From a virus: 62,459 nt of DNA. Location: IMG/VR virus record IMGVR_UViG_3300042549_003483, positions 1 through 62,459 of that record. One strand, given 5' to 3'. A program made the position numbers and the translations under genes. Positions within the stretch are counted from its first letter, which is position 1, and each line of letters opens with the position of its first letter. Under the pieces are notes generated by a model. The model saw only the letters and a list, made by a program, of their open reading frames with translations, ran no database searches and was not told the DNA's origin. Shown one piece after another: positions 26,355 through 34,814 of the stretch.

Positions 26355-26595
26355 TAAAATACTTTTCCAAATCTGTGTAACCGCCAATTAGCGTGTCACC
26401 GTTGTAGATAATGGGAACCGTCTTGAACCCCTTGGCCATCATCCGCTCACGGATAGTGGGGTTCTTCGTAAGATTAATATACGCCCACCACATTTGTTTC
26501 TGCTCTAGAAGCTGTTTTGCTTTGACGCAGTATGGGCAGTTGTCCCGCCCATAAATCAGGAATGCGTCAACTGATTTGGTTTCCTCGGTCGTCAA
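26344..26595 (-). CDS. Glutaredoxin
   Basis: 83 residues of thioredoxin fold. The active site is DNCPYCVKAKQLL, and the cis-Pro loop TVPIIY with GG(Y)TDLEKY follows. It would reduce the phage ribonucleotide reductase or act on host thiols. It is the small type common in phages with their own reductase, and the gene overlaps both neighbours. Confidence 0.92.
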   Translation of the reverse strand: MTTEETKSVDAFLIYGRDNCPYCVKAKQLLEQKQMWWAYINLTKNPTIRERMMAKGFKTVPIIYNGDTLIGGYTDLEKYFNES

Positions 26596-26779
26596 AGTAC
26601 TTATGTCCGTCCTTGTATTGAATGGCCATGCAAGCAGCAGTTTTAACCGCGCTTAGTGCAGCCTCTTCGGTTTCATACGAGCTATAGTAAGCCCAATTAG
26701 GATACTCAGGCGAGCCCACATTTACGTCAACACGAAAGACGCCGCATAAGTATGCAATTCTATATTTACGCATTCTCAT
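26567..26779 (-). CDS. Small hypothetical protein
   Basis: 70 residues from ATG 26779 (MRMRKYRIAYLCG), with GAGGATT just upstream; a second ATG lies at 26773. Aromatic-rich (SPEYPNWAYYSSYETEE) with a helix ending. No known family. It overlaps the end of the phoH-like gene and the start of glutaredoxin. Confidence 0.65.
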   Translation of the reverse strand: MRMRKYRIAYLCGVFRVDVNVGSPEYPNWAYYSSYETEEAALSAVKTAACMAIQYKDGHKYFDDRGNQIS

Positions 26780-27426
26780 AATCCTCAAACGCCTGTACCC
26801 ACATGGCACAGCTTTCACTACGAACTACATCACGTCGTGAAAACTGAACGACAGGAACAGGCAGACGTTGGGTTTCAATGATATGCAGGATCGACGCTAG
26901 GCCGTTCTTTTTGTACACGTCAGTCTGTGCCAGATCGCCTGTCACGACAATCTTGGACCGTTGTCCAGCCCGTGTCAGGAACATCTTAATCTGGTCGTAG
27001 GACGTGTTCTGAGCTTCGTCTAGCAGCACGAACGCATCATCGAAGGTACGACCACGCATGGTGCTAAGAGGGGCAATTTCGATCTGCCCTTCCTTCATTG
27101 CAAACTGGCGTCGGGCTTTGCCCATGCGGCGATCTAGAGCCTCGATTACTGGAATCACCCAATGACCGAATTTCATTTCCATATCGCCGGGGAAGTAGCC
27201 TAGCTCCTCACCGCCAGCGCCGATCACTGGCCTCGTGATGACGATCCGGTTGATCTTGCCATCCATGAACGCATCCAGTGCCAGCAGGACCAGCGCCGAT
27301 AACGGCGTCTTCGGATAGAACTGATTTGATATAGGTTTTCTGCTTGTCATTGAGAGGTACTAACGGCTCCCTTTGTGGCGGAATTTTACTTGGTGCGTTC
27401 TTACGTACTGGCTTTGTTCGTGGCAT
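26766..27426 (-). pseudogene. phoH: PhoH-like ATPase, broken within Walker A
   Basis: From ATG 27426 the first frame encodes LNDKQKTYIKSVLSEDAVIG and GAGPAGTG, the beginning of the PhoH P-loop, but then runs into nonsense. A second frame, shifted, carries the remainder from LALDAFMDGKINRIVITRPV through GDMEMKFGHW, MRGRTFDDAFVLLDEAQNTS (Walker B), VVTGDLAQTD to the end. The Lys-Thr of the P-loop and the next helix are missing. The break is at CTGGCACTGG (27275-27284), a sequence that would code both for AGTG in the first frame and LALD in the second, which suggests a deletion between two copies, real or assembly-made. PhoH is an RNA-related ATPase common in phages. Confidence 0.82.
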
Positions 27427-27589
27427 TGGTTCGCTTTAGGTTATCGAAATAAGCTGCGTTCACACCGGCTTCCCACTCTTTGTTGGGCAGGGTACCCGGC
27501 TTGTATGGATTGTCCCATAGACGTCCATACCGGAAGGCGTCCCGACCTTGGTAGAAAGCCGGGAGCCGATCAGACTTAGTTGGTGTCAA
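27401..27589 (-). CDS. Small protein resembling ribosome modulation factor
   Basis: About 62 residues from TTG 27589. FYQGRDAFRYGRLWDNPY, then EWEAGVNAAYFDNLK, matches the general pattern of RMF-type proteins (G..A...G...NPY.....W..G...A). RMF pairs ribosomes into inactive dimers. The likeness is by short pattern only. The upstream HNH gene ends 14 bases inside its start, so the HNH insertion may have replaced its original start. Confidence 0.5.
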   Translation of the reverse strand: MTPTKSDRLPAFYQGRDAFRYGRLWDNPYKPGTLPNKEWEAGVNAAYFDNLKRTNATNKAST

Positions 27590-28043
27590 ATTTGTTACCT
27601 TTACTAAGGTTCTCTTTTGCAGGAAGATATTGTAGGTTCCAAGGAACATGAAGCCCGCACACAATTTCATTTGTGATCGGCACTATGTGATCCACGTGAT
27701 ACCCCGGTGGGCACCCTATATACACAGCTTCAATGTCTGCCTTGGTTAGCTTAGATAGCCTACAGTTCCACATAAGAATACGACGGAGAGCTTCTCGCGC
27801 CCTGTATCGTGGTTTGTTTCTTTTATAGTGTCCTCGTGACGAGATACGTTTAATTTCTAGCCATCGCTCTCTATTTTCACTACGCCAGCGGTACATGGTG
27901 GCGCGGACAGTTTCCCAATTTTCAGCACGGTATTTTTTACCGTGCTGCCTGTCATATTCTTTCTGGTGCTCTGATGTGGCACGGCGGCGCCTCATATACT
28001 CGCGCCGAAACGCTCGCCGCTTCTCAGGATCAGCGTACGGCAT
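27576..28043 (-). CDS. HNH homing endonuclease
   Basis: 155 residues. The first 100 are very basic (YMRRRRATSEHQKEYDRQ, then a series of Arg/Lys/Trp helices), probably for DNA binding. The catalytic end is GYHVDHIVPITNEIVCGLHV followed by PWNLQYLPAKENLSKGNKF. The same HVDHIVP...CGLHVPWNL pattern is seen in the gene at 5248-5799, so they are sister elements. ATG overlaps the stop of ribonucleotide reductase (TAATG); it is free-standing between genes. Confidence 0.88.
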   Translation of the reverse strand: MPYADPEKRRAFRREYMRRRRATSEHQKEYDRQHGKKYRAENWETVRATMYRWRSENRERWLEIKRISSRGHYKRNKPRYRAREALRRILMWNCRLSKLTKADIEAVYIGCPPGYHVDHIVPITNEIVCGLHVPWNLQYLPAKENLSKGNKFDTN

Positions 28044-29719
28044 TAAATACCGCAGCTACCGCCCTTGCCGGTCACGTCACAGATATCGACGTGGACCACG
28101 TTCTCATCGAAAGTTTTACCTAGGTTTTCCACAGCTTCTGAATAGGAAACGGCAGTGATTGGCTGCCCGCCTCTTGCGCCATCGCTGTAGCAGGTGAACC
28201 CACGTAGGCGGTGTGCATATTTGGCCAAAGTCTGTGCAAACGGCGCTACTGTATCCTCATTGTTCAGTCCCGAACCCCACCGGGGAAGATTGATCGTGGA
28301 ACTGATTGCCATATCCACATAATCCTGCACGTCAGCTTGGAATTTGATACGCTTCTCAAAATCGTTGGCTAGGTCTAGTGCACTTTCGATCTTGTCCGGA
28401 TCAGCGCCATACCTGTCGATCAGGTCACGGGCAGCACCATCAACTACGTATTGATACTTCCACTTTGTTCCGTCGAGGAACCGCCGCTTGTACGCAACAG
28501 CAAAGATAGGCTCAATACCAGTAGAAGTCCCGGCAAGAATACCAATAGTGCCAGTTGGGGCGATAGCACGGTTAGCAACAGGGCGAGAGATACCAAGTGC
28601 ATCAGCGTACTCTCTAGAAACCTTATCAGACACGCTCTTATAAACGGCCAGCCAACGATGGAGTTCTGGACCGACTTCATATGGAAGTCCTCGCTGAATA
28701 AGCCACTCGTGAAGGCCCATGAGGCCAAGCCCTAGCCGCCGGTTCTTGGCACGTACGGCATGTACCTTCTGGAAAGGTAGATGGGCACGAAGAGTGCCGC
28801 AGATTAGGAACTGTGTGGCTAGTGTTACAACATCAACTAGCTCTTCTAGAGAGCTAATACGGCTAAGGTTAATAGACCCAAGGTTACAAACATCAGAGTC
28901 ATCCTCAGACGTAACCTCAGTACATGCATTACGTAGTGTCTCTCGCTCCTTGCCAAAGAAGTTGAAACTAAATCCCGGCTCTGCCGAAGAAAGCGCCTGA
29001 CGTACGTTCTGCAGGAATGTCTCACCAACATCACCTGTCTTCCAATAGTTGAGAAGCCAATCTGTATCGTAGTTCAAACTGATATTGGTCATGTCCAGCG
29101 GGGCAGGGAAGTTGAAGTCCTGCTGCTTAATATCCCACAGCGTCTTGCCCGTACCGCCGACCGGCATAGAGTGCCAATCCTTAGCCTTGAGAAAGGCACC
29201 AGCATCAGGATGCTTCCAGTTGAGGCTGGCGTAGATGGCGGAACGACGGGAACCACCCTGCATAATCTCACGACCGATTTCGTTGATCATGCGCATCTTG
29301 CTGATCGGACCAGACGCCACACCACCTGTGCGGCTCAGCTTGGCACCGGAAGGGCGGTACACAGAGTAGTCAACACCAATGCCACCACCTGTGGCTAGGC
29401 AGGACTCAGCACGCCAGCTAAGGTCAGCCCAATCCTCTCGGGTATCCTCTTCTGCACGGAGTAGGTAACAGTTGTTATAAAAACGATTAGGGCGGCCAGC
29501 GTAGTACAGATAGCGGCCACCCGGAATAAAGCGCATTTCAGCGATATGCTTTGCAAGGTCTGCCTTGTCGGTAGGAGGCATGTTAATACCGACAACATCC
29601 TCAACCAGTGTTACGGCCAGTTCATCCCATGTCTCTGCACCGTCATGGGCATACTTCTGGTCGAAAATTCTCTCAGCAAACTCTGTGCGAAATGCTGGAT
29701 TACGATTAGACTTCCACAA
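28043..29719 (-). CDS. Ribonucleotide reductase, probably class II (B12-dependent)
   Basis: 558 residues from TTG 29719. Substrate-site landmarks appear in order: RPNRFYNNCYLL (first redox Cys), SCLATGGGIGVDYSVYRPSG, SRRSAIYASLNWKHPD, VCNLGSINLSRIS (second segment), and APTGTIGILAGTSTGIEP. The C-terminus ends GKGGSCGI, where cysteine passes electrons to the active site. There is no separate small subunit gene, and length and motif order suit monomeric phage class II enzymes using adenosylcobalamin. It makes deoxynucleotides for replication, with a glutaredoxin nearby. It has its own promoter. Confidence 0.9.
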   Translation of the reverse strand: MWKSNRNPAFRTEFAERIFDQKYAHDGAETWDELAVTLVEDVVGINMPPTDKADLAKHIAEMRFIPGGRYLYYAGRPNRFYNNCYLLRAEEDTREDWADLSWRAESCLATGGGIGVDYSVYRPSGAKLSRTGGVASGPISKMRMINEIGREIMQGGSRRSAIYASLNWKHPDAGAFLKAKDWHSMPVGGTGKTLWDIKQQDFNFPAPLDMTNISLNYDTDWLLNYWKTGDVGETFLQNVRQALSSAEPGFSFNFFGKERETLRNACTEVTSEDDSDVCNLGSINLSRISSLEELVDVVTLATQFLICGTLRAHLPFQKVHAVRAKNRRLGLGLMGLHEWLIQRGLPYEVGPELHRWLAVYKSVSDKVSREYADALGISRPVANRAIAPTGTIGILAGTSTGIEPIFAVAYKRRFLDGTKWKYQYVVDGAARDLIDRYGADPDKIESALDLANDFEKRIKFQADVQDYVDMAISSTINLPRWGSGLNNEDTVAPFAQTLAKYAHRLRGFTCYSDGARGGQPITAVSYSEAVENLGKTFDENVVHVDICDVTGKGGSCGI

Positions 29720-29754
29720 AATACTACTCCCTCAAATTAAGACAAAAGAGGGTA

Positions 29755-29784
29755 TATATACCACAGTACAGTAGAGTTGGTCAA
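29755..29784 (-). promoter_or_regulatory. Leftward promoter for ribonucleotide reductase
   Basis: On the minus strand TTGACC (29784-29779) and TATATA (29760-29755) are 18 bases apart. The -10 lies in the self-complementary GGTATATATACC (29751-29762), a possible regulator site. Confidence 0.7.
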
Positions 29785-30221
29785 GGCTTTTTTACCAGAT
29801 CAGTAAGGTTTACCTTGGGATGATCGGCTGGCTTTACTAGCTTTCCATCCTCACGAATAGTACCGTTCTTGATCTTGGCTAGATTGTTCTCATGGATACG
29901 GGCACGAGCAATGCTAACGGAAGAGGAGTCAAAGAACGTAGCAAGGAAGTAGTGCAGAACATACTCTAGGTCGAGAGCTTCCTTTAGAACGTTCTCTGCT
30001 GGCTCGCCAGTATTGACGGCAGTCTCTAGCTCGTTAATCTCCTCATTGATCAGGTTGGCGCAAAGCTCTAGGGCATCTGCGTAGGTCTGGCCAGCGTTAG
30101 CCACACTCAGTTGCCGGGTTACGCCATAGTCGAAGATGTTGCCCTGTTGCCCCTTGGTTTTCGTATGAATGGCCTCAAGGAAGTAGTTGAGATTGTGCTC
30201 AGGCTGCTGGTTGATTAACAT
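29781..30221 (-). CDS. MazG-like nucleotide pyrophosphohydrolase
   Basis: 146 residues from ATG 30221 (MLINQQPEHNL). All-helical. LINEEINELETAVNTG and LKEALDLEYVLHYFL carry the paired acidic motifs (EExxE and E/DxxxD) that bind magnesium in MazG/phosphoribosyl-ATP hydrolase folds. It would hydrolyse an NTP or dNTP to the monophosphate. It lies with other nucleotide enzymes and overlaps the next gene by 23 bases. Confidence 0.8.
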   Translation of the reverse strand: MLINQQPEHNLNYFLEAIHTKTKGQQGNIFDYGVTRQLSVANAGQTYADALELCANLINEEINELETAVNTGEPAENVLKEALDLEYVLHYFLATFFDSSSVSIARARIHENNLAKIKNGTIREDGKLVKPADHPKVNLTDLVKKP

Positions 30222-30777
30222 ATAGGTCCCACATTGGATTAAAAAGTCTGTTAAAACGGCGGAGGAACATTTCTTCGGCTTTTGCCGGTTTCCAACACGC
30301 AATAATTGTCATATCGAGAATAGGCTTAACTTTATCTAGGCCCCACGTCGAGGTATCTACTTCTGGTTTTAGATGAAGTACCTCAGTAACAAGCATTCGA
30401 TCATCAATGTTATGCACTGCGTCTGGCATTGGGTATTGAAGACCGAAGTGCTTAAAGATGGCAGCATGCAGCGTCTCTTCGTATTCGGCTAGGCCCGGAA
30501 TGGCGTACTTGATAGGTCGTGGAATATCTCCGATGTAAGCCTCAGAAGCATCATGCATCAAAGCTTCTCGCATGTAACGAGTATCACTGACGTAGAAGCT
30601 GGCCCAATAACTATGTTCAGCTACGGAATAAAACTCAGAACAGTGTCCGTTGAACCGGCACTGCTTTGACAGAGCATTTGCAATGTCACGGATATTGAAC
30701 TCTGACTTGCTGAAATCGCCGGGGTAAAACCGGCGACCCTCACCTAGTGTGAGAAAGCGGGTCGGATCAACCTGCAT
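30199..30777 (-). CDS. HD-domain phosphohydrolase
   Basis: 192 residues. The HD set is visible: AEHSYWASF (His), ALMHDASEAYIGDIP (HD) and a later Asp in HNIDDRMLVTEVLH. The spacing resembles YfbR-like deoxynucleoside 5'-monophosphatases and other HD nucleotide hydrolases. It may control dNMP levels or degrade signalling nucleotides; substrate cannot be set from sequence. It overlaps both neighbours. Confidence 0.85.
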   Translation of the reverse strand: MQVDPTRFLTLGEGRRFYPGDFSKSEFNIRDIANALSKQCRFNGHCSEFYSVAEHSYWASFYVSDTRYMREALMHDASEAYIGDIPRPIKYAIPGLAEYEETLHAAIFKHFGLQYPMPDAVHNIDDRMLVTEVLHLKPEVDTSTWGLDKVKPILDMTIIACWKPAKAEEMFLRRFNRLFNPMWDLYVNQPAA

Positions 30778-31339
30778 CCACCTTCACCCGATCATCGTTG
30801 CCGATCTTGCGCATGGCGTACGTGTAGAGGGCGATTGCATTCCATGCCACTGCAATCATATGGTGTGTCCCTGTCTCGTTGTCAAGGTCCTCACCCTGTG
30901 CCCATGCCCAAGAGTGCCGCTGCATGGACGCAAAGCACTTGCCCCAATCCATACCCCGCTCCCAATTGCGGTCAGCGTACTTTCGTGCGCCCCGCTCGTA
31001 GTGGGCTGCCAGTTCGATCATGGCCTCGGGCGGTACTAGGTCGAACCGAGGCTTGCCGCTGTCGTACCGAAGACCACTGTTAGTGGTTGGGGATGCTGTG
31101 CGAAAGACCTTCCCCGGAGTGTCAGCAGTAAGGATTTTTCTTAGCTCATATTCGGAAATGACAGGAGTGGCAGTAGCGACAGGATCACGAAGCGTAACAG
31201 CATCCTTAGTTGCAGCTACCACATCGAACTTGGCGTTGTTGTGGTCAACCCACTCCGTATAGTCTTCAGGCGGGCCAGAACGGTCTGGATGTAGGTCAAT
31301 CTCATCTTCTTGCATGGTAAGGGAGGTTGGATTAGGCAT
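30767..31339 (-). CDS. dATP/dGTP diphosphohydrolase-like protein
   Basis: 190 residues. The first 90 are variable. The C-terminal domain begins GLRYDSGKPRFDLVPPEAMI and continues ELAAHYERGARKYADRNW, then RHSWAWAQGEDLDNETG and AVAWNAIALY. I know this pattern (RYD.GKPR..L.P......ALA.V...GA.KY..RNW) as the phage dATP/dGTP diphosphohydrolase-type family, which is MazG-related. It probably trims particular dNTPs. It overlaps the metallophosphoesterase gene by 8 bases. Confidence 0.85.
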   Translation of the reverse strand: MPNPTSLTMQEDEIDLHPDRSGPPEDYTEWVDHNNAKFDVVAATKDAVTLRDPVATATPVISEYELRKILTADTPGKVFRTASPTTNSGLRYDSGKPRFDLVPPEAMIELAAHYERGARKYADRNWERGMDWGKCFASMQRHSWAWAQGEDLDNETGTHHMIAVAWNAIALYTYAMRKIGNDDRVKVDAG

Positions 31340-32108
31340 ATAGCTTCCTCATTCGGTCAAGTGAAACACGCTCTAGATCGTAAATACCGTCTTGTACATT
31401 GTGCTTGACTACTACACCCCGCCACCAATCCTTGACGGTATCAGTTGCATAAGGTGGGTTGAAGTCGATGAAGCACCCTGCGGCTAGGCCCATGATGTAG
31501 CGGCCGTCACCAGTGCTATCGTCTGCCACATCAAAGGTGTGAATGTGGCCTACAGTTACGGAACAGTGCAGCTTGTTCAGAAGCTGGCGGGCAATGTTCT
31601 TGCCGCTGATAGGTCGTCCGCTGGGGCCGGTCGGGAAATGATGACAGTAGGAAACCCCATCAACAACGACTGGCTTTTTGTATGGAATGTACTCTGACCA
31701 GAATTGGGAATAGCGAAGGTTAGCCAGAGAAACAAACTCATGCAACTCAGGGTGATCTTGGGTTACTCGCTCAATACGTCCTTCGTCATGGTTGCCGCCT
31801 AGTAGGATTGTACGAGGGCTGTACTGCCTGATCTTGAAGCGACGACAGCGGTTGTTATGCTCTATCAATGGTCCGAACATGCGCTGCTGTGCGTCGATCA
31901 CAGCATCTACGTCACGCTTGTACCGGGCACCCTCAAACGAACGCCGCCCTTTGTCGTACGAAGACAGGCTAGGCATACATCCGAAATCACCAGCACACAA
32001 AATGACTTCGGGGCGACGATCCATGATCATAGCCCCGAGAAGGTCAAATCGTACGTTGTCGTGATCTGGGTTGGCGTGCGGATCAGGTACAACTAAATGG
32101 GTAGACAT
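31332..32108 (-). CDS. Calcineurin-like metallophosphoesterase
   Basis: 258 residues. The metal-binding motifs are in the usual order: VPDPHANPDHDN (D-x-H), LCAGDFGCMPS (GD), LGGNHDEGRIE (GNHD), YCHHFPTG and TVGHIHTFDV (GHxH). Such phage enzymes act on nucleic acid ends or nucleotide phosphates. A second member is found at 52494-53018. Stop and start are overlapped with neighbours. Confidence 0.88.
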   Translation of the reverse strand: MSTHLVVPDPHANPDHDNVRFDLLGAMIMDRRPEVILCAGDFGCMPSLSSYDKGRRSFEGARYKRDVDAVIDAQQRMFGPLIEHNNRCRRFKIRQYSPRTILLGGNHDEGRIERVTQDHPELHEFVSLANLRYSQFWSEYIPYKKPVVVDGVSYCHHFPTGPSGRPISGKNIARQLLNKLHCSVTVGHIHTFDVADDSTGDGRYIMGLAAGCFIDFNPPYATDTVKDWWRGVVVKHNVQDGIYDLERVSLDRMRKLYA

Positions 32109-32398
32109 TAGTGAATTTCATCAGACGACGGTGCGTTTTGTGCAGAGTCGTTCATAAGAACCTCAACACCAACACCAGTAATGAACTCAGGATCGTCTAC
32201 AGCCAAGAATGCTAGGCCGCGACCAAGAGCCAGAAAAAACTGGTCATCCTCAAAGTCGTCCGTCGTATCATCCTCTAGGTCTGACTTGGCACCGTAGAGA
32301 ACGCCAGCCTCATACGTATCCTCACCATTTGGTGTGACAATGACGAGTAGCTGCCCACGGATCAGCGCATCTTTTAGTTCAGAGAAGTTTTCTGCCAT
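32108..32398 (-). CDS. Acidic hypothetical protein
   Basis: 96 residues with a very acidic middle (DLEDDTTDDFEDDQFF). Beta strands flank it (LLVIVTPNGEDTYEAGVLYG). No family is known to me. Such DNA-mimic-like acidity could mean inhibition of a DNA-binding host protein, but no evidence beyond charge. It overlaps a nuclease gene by 20 bases. Confidence 0.65.
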   Translation of the reverse strand: MAENFSELKDALIRGQLLVIVTPNGEDTYEAGVLYGAKSDLEDDTTDDFEDDQFFLALGRGLAFLAVDDPEFITGVGVEVLMNDSAQNAPSSDEIH

Positions 32399-32735
32399 TT
32401 AGAATATCCATAAAGTGTGTAGCCGACACGATGGCGAGCGGCGGTTTATTATTCATTTTGATGACCAGTAACGGTTCATCCGTACCATGTGACGCAGCTT
32501 GCTCATACATGCGGTACACTGTTGTAAAAATCTCTTGATTTTTAGCTTCAATCGAATATGGAAACAAGGCTTTTGCAGCCGTTGACAACTGCACGTCAGC
32601 CCCGGTTTGACCCATTCCAGTAGAGCGAACATCATCGGCGGTGAGCGTTGGGTAGCGTTTGAGAATTTCGGAAACAATCCACGCCTGTAACCTTCTTCCC
32701 TTAGCCTTCCGTGCCGCTACTGTCTTCGCTGGCAT
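32379..32735 (-). CDS. PD-(D/E)XK nuclease, resolvase-like
   Basis: 118 residues. A basic start (ARKAKGRRLQAWIVSEIL), then TGMGQTGADVQLSTAA with the Asp and PYSIEAKNQEIFT with the E-x-K, followed by helices. Size and order fit small phage Holliday-junction resolvases or RecB-like nucleases. It lies between polymerase and nucleotide genes, where branch processing during replication or recombination is expected. Confidence 0.82.
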   Translation of the reverse strand: MPAKTVAARKAKGRRLQAWIVSEILKRYPTLTADDVRSTGMGQTGADVQLSTAAKALFPYSIEAKNQEIFTTVYRMYEQAASHGTDEPLLVIKMNNKPPLAIVSATHFMDILNGRKLL

Positions 32736-32979
32736 CTGTGATTGGGATGGTTACACATGACACAATGCGGTGTTTTAGTAGACCCCATGTTTGACCCTTT
32801 ACGTCAACGATAGCAATAGGGTCATTGATCATCGGGTCTAGGCCGCACATACGTTCGCTAAACCACTGCACGAAGTCGTCTTCCATATCCGCATCAACAA
32901 TCAGTTCAAACTGCCGGTTCTCACCGGGGGCAACCATGTAGTTGATGCCGAGTGCGTACTTACTCACTTTTTGTGTCAT
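32701..32979 (-). CDS. Hypothetical protein
   Basis: 92 residues, mixed alpha/beta, acidic, with no motif I recognise (ELIVDADMEDDFVQWFSERM, KGQTWGLLKHRIV). It overlaps the nuclease upstream and downstream genes, 35 and 20 bases, so all three are translated together. Confidence 0.65.
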   Translation of the reverse strand: MTQKVSKYALGINYMVAPGENRQFELIVDADMEDDFVQWFSERMCGLDPMINDPIAIVDVKGQTWGLLKHRIVSCVTIPITDASEDSSGTEG

Positions 32980-33868
32980 TTGGTGTGTGCTTTACTTCTG
33001 TGTACCACTCCCACTCTGGGCTTGCGGATTTGCTATGAGTCTTAGGGCGATACTGAGCATCAGGCCAACAGGCCCGCTTGAATGGGCAGAACTGACAGCT
33101 ACGTGAGAGCACACGGTTGCCGGTTTCTTTCTTGTAGTAGGTTTCAACTTCGTCAGTAAACTGACGCTCAAAAGGGGCGTTTGTTACGATCTTTGTTACG
33201 TTTGTGTATAGACCACCTAGAGCGATACGACGTGCTGTCTGATAAGCATCCATATCCCTAGGTGTTTCAAGAACCGTAAACTCACCCGTCTCTTTGTTTA
33301 CTGCGATCCATCCACCAAAAAGTGCATTGTCTGCGGCGGCATATCCGAAACCTTGGGCGACGTATCCGAATGGATCGTCTCTGGCAAAAGCTTCAAAGGT
33401 GCCTGAAAATTTATGGCGGAACGAATAGCTGCTTGCCGATTTGATATCGTAGATCGCATTGTTGATCTTGACGTCATATGTGCCATTCAGAGATACCGTA
33501 TCAGTTTGGTTGATGGGGATCGTCATTGACACTTGCTGACTGACCGCTTGAATTGGCACGCCAGCAAGCCGCATAATTGCGAGAGTAGCAACTTCGGTCA
33601 GATCACCGAACAACATCCTCATGCGCAGACTGTAGGATGGTACTTCGGATGGTGCTCCGTCTCGCTCCATCTGTAGCTGGCACAGAGGCTTGCCTACATT
33701 GGACATGCGGAGCGTAAAACCACGTGAGGCAGACTGCTCTTCAATCTGCCTCCGTAGAGCCTCACGACACTGCGCCGCAAACTCGTCCAAAATCTCGTCG
33801 GGCACCTTGCCCGGTGCGTGGCTCAATCCATCTAGGTAGCTTTGAATTTGTACGAGGATTGGCGACAT
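32960..33868 (-). CDS. RecB/Cas4-like exonuclease
   Basis: 302 residues. The N-terminal helices are followed by the PD-(D/E)XK core NGTYDVKINNAIYDIKSASS, where D and D-x-K are the metal-site residues. The C-terminus has SRSCQFCPFKRACWPDAQ, and with an earlier Cys these could hold an iron-sulphur cluster as in Cas4 and AddB. Phage members act with single-strand binding proteins in recombination and concatemer formation; the probable ssDNA-binding gene lies next to it. Confidence 0.85.
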   Translation of the reverse strand: MSPILVQIQSYLDGLSHAPGKVPDEILDEFAAQCREALRRQIEEQSASRGFTLRMSNVGKPLCQLQMERDGAPSEVPSYSLRMRMLFGDLTEVATLAIMRLAGVPIQAVSQQVSMTIPINQTDTVSLNGTYDVKINNAIYDIKSASSYSFRHKFSGTFEAFARDDPFGYVAQGFGYAAADNALFGGWIAVNKETGEFTVLETPRDMDAYQTARRIALGGLYTNVTKIVTNAPFERQFTDEVETYYKKETGNRVLSRSCQFCPFKRACWPDAQYRPKTHSKSASPEWEWYTEVKHTPNDTKSE

Positions 33869-33871
33869 TAA

Positions 33872-34732
33872 TTAGATGTTGTCCAGTGAGGCATTACCAA
33901 AGTCATCATCAAGCGATGATCCTACGGCATCAATCACGTCATCGGCGTCATCATTCTTGGAAGTCTTTGACACAGCCTTGCGATGCTTAGCCAGTACTGC
34001 GTCATTTTCAAACTTGATTGTCTCTTGGAACTTGGTAAAGAGTTCCATGTCGCCAGCGGTAAACTGAACAGACTTGGTTAGATCGACTGACACCACAGGT
34101 ACGTAATAAATGGTCGCGCCATTCTGCTTGCGAACAGGCGTGCCAAGATCAAGGTTGTGATTAAACATCAGTCGCTTGTTCTTGTTGAGTTCGTCAATGG
34201 CATCCTGCGGAACCATGAACGACTCGCCAGATAGACGCCAGTAGACAGGCTCGTTCTCTAGCTTACGCTTGTTGCCCTCTTGATCAACACCATCAACAGT
34301 GACGGTGCCGTACATCAGGCGATAGGTGCGAATTGCCTTCTGGGCCTTAATGACAGACTCAGGCTGGCCATCAAGCTGTCGCTTGGTCAGCTTGCCACAG
34401 CGCATTCCGCCCAACTCGTCGGGCTGGTCTTGACGCCAATCGGTGAAGATCACCGACTTATTAACGTACTTGTTTGTGTCCGCATCATACACAGAGTGCT
34501 GATACGCATTGATGAATGGTCGGAACTGGATCGGCCTACCGAATACGATGCTGGCATCTGGCAGTGTGACGGCGTAGCGTCCTACGGGATAAGGCTTATC
34601 GTCGTTTGGACCGACGTCCTTATTGATCCATAGTCGCGCTAGGGAAGGTGCCGACTGCTCAGTCTGCTGACCAGTAAGGGCCGCAATCTGCTCGTATGAA
34701 AGGTCAGTGATGTTTGCTGGAAGATTAGTCAT
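33872..34732 (-). CDS. Probable single-stranded DNA-binding protein
   Basis: 286 residues from ATG 34732, with TTGAGGA 7 nt upstream. A beta-rich body is followed by a basic stretch and a strongly acidic C-terminus (KNDDADDVIDAVGSSLDDDF), the sign of many phage ssDNA-binding proteins, whose tail contacts polymerase and helicase. Placed between polymerase and recombination exonuclease. There is no single conserved motif, so this is an inference from tail, size and place. Own promoter at 34758-34787. Confidence 0.6.
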   Translation of the reverse strand: MTNLPANITDLSYEQIAALTGQQTEQSAPSLARLWINKDVGPNDDKPYPVGRYAVTLPDASIVFGRPIQFRPFINAYQHSVYDADTNKYVNKSVIFTDWRQDQPDELGGMRCGKLTKRQLDGQPESVIKAQKAIRTYRLMYGTVTVDGVDQEGNKRKLENEPVYWRLSGESFMVPQDAIDELNKNKRLMFNHNLDLGTPVRKQNGATIYYVPVVSVDLTKSVQFTAGDMELFTKFQETIKFENDAVLAKHRKAVSKTSKNDDADDVIDAVGSSLDDDFGNASLDNI

Positions 34733-34757
34733 GCATATCCTCAATTGATATGAAGTA

Positions 34758-34787
34758 TATATATGGGGATGATCTGTAGAATTTCAA
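34758..34787 (-). promoter_or_regulatory. Leftward promoter for putative SSB gene
   Basis: On the minus strand TTGAAA (34787-34782) and TATATA (34763-34758), 18 bases apart. Confidence 0.6.
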
Positions 34788-34814
34788 GGGGTGCTGTACA
34801 AAAAAAGTTGTGGT

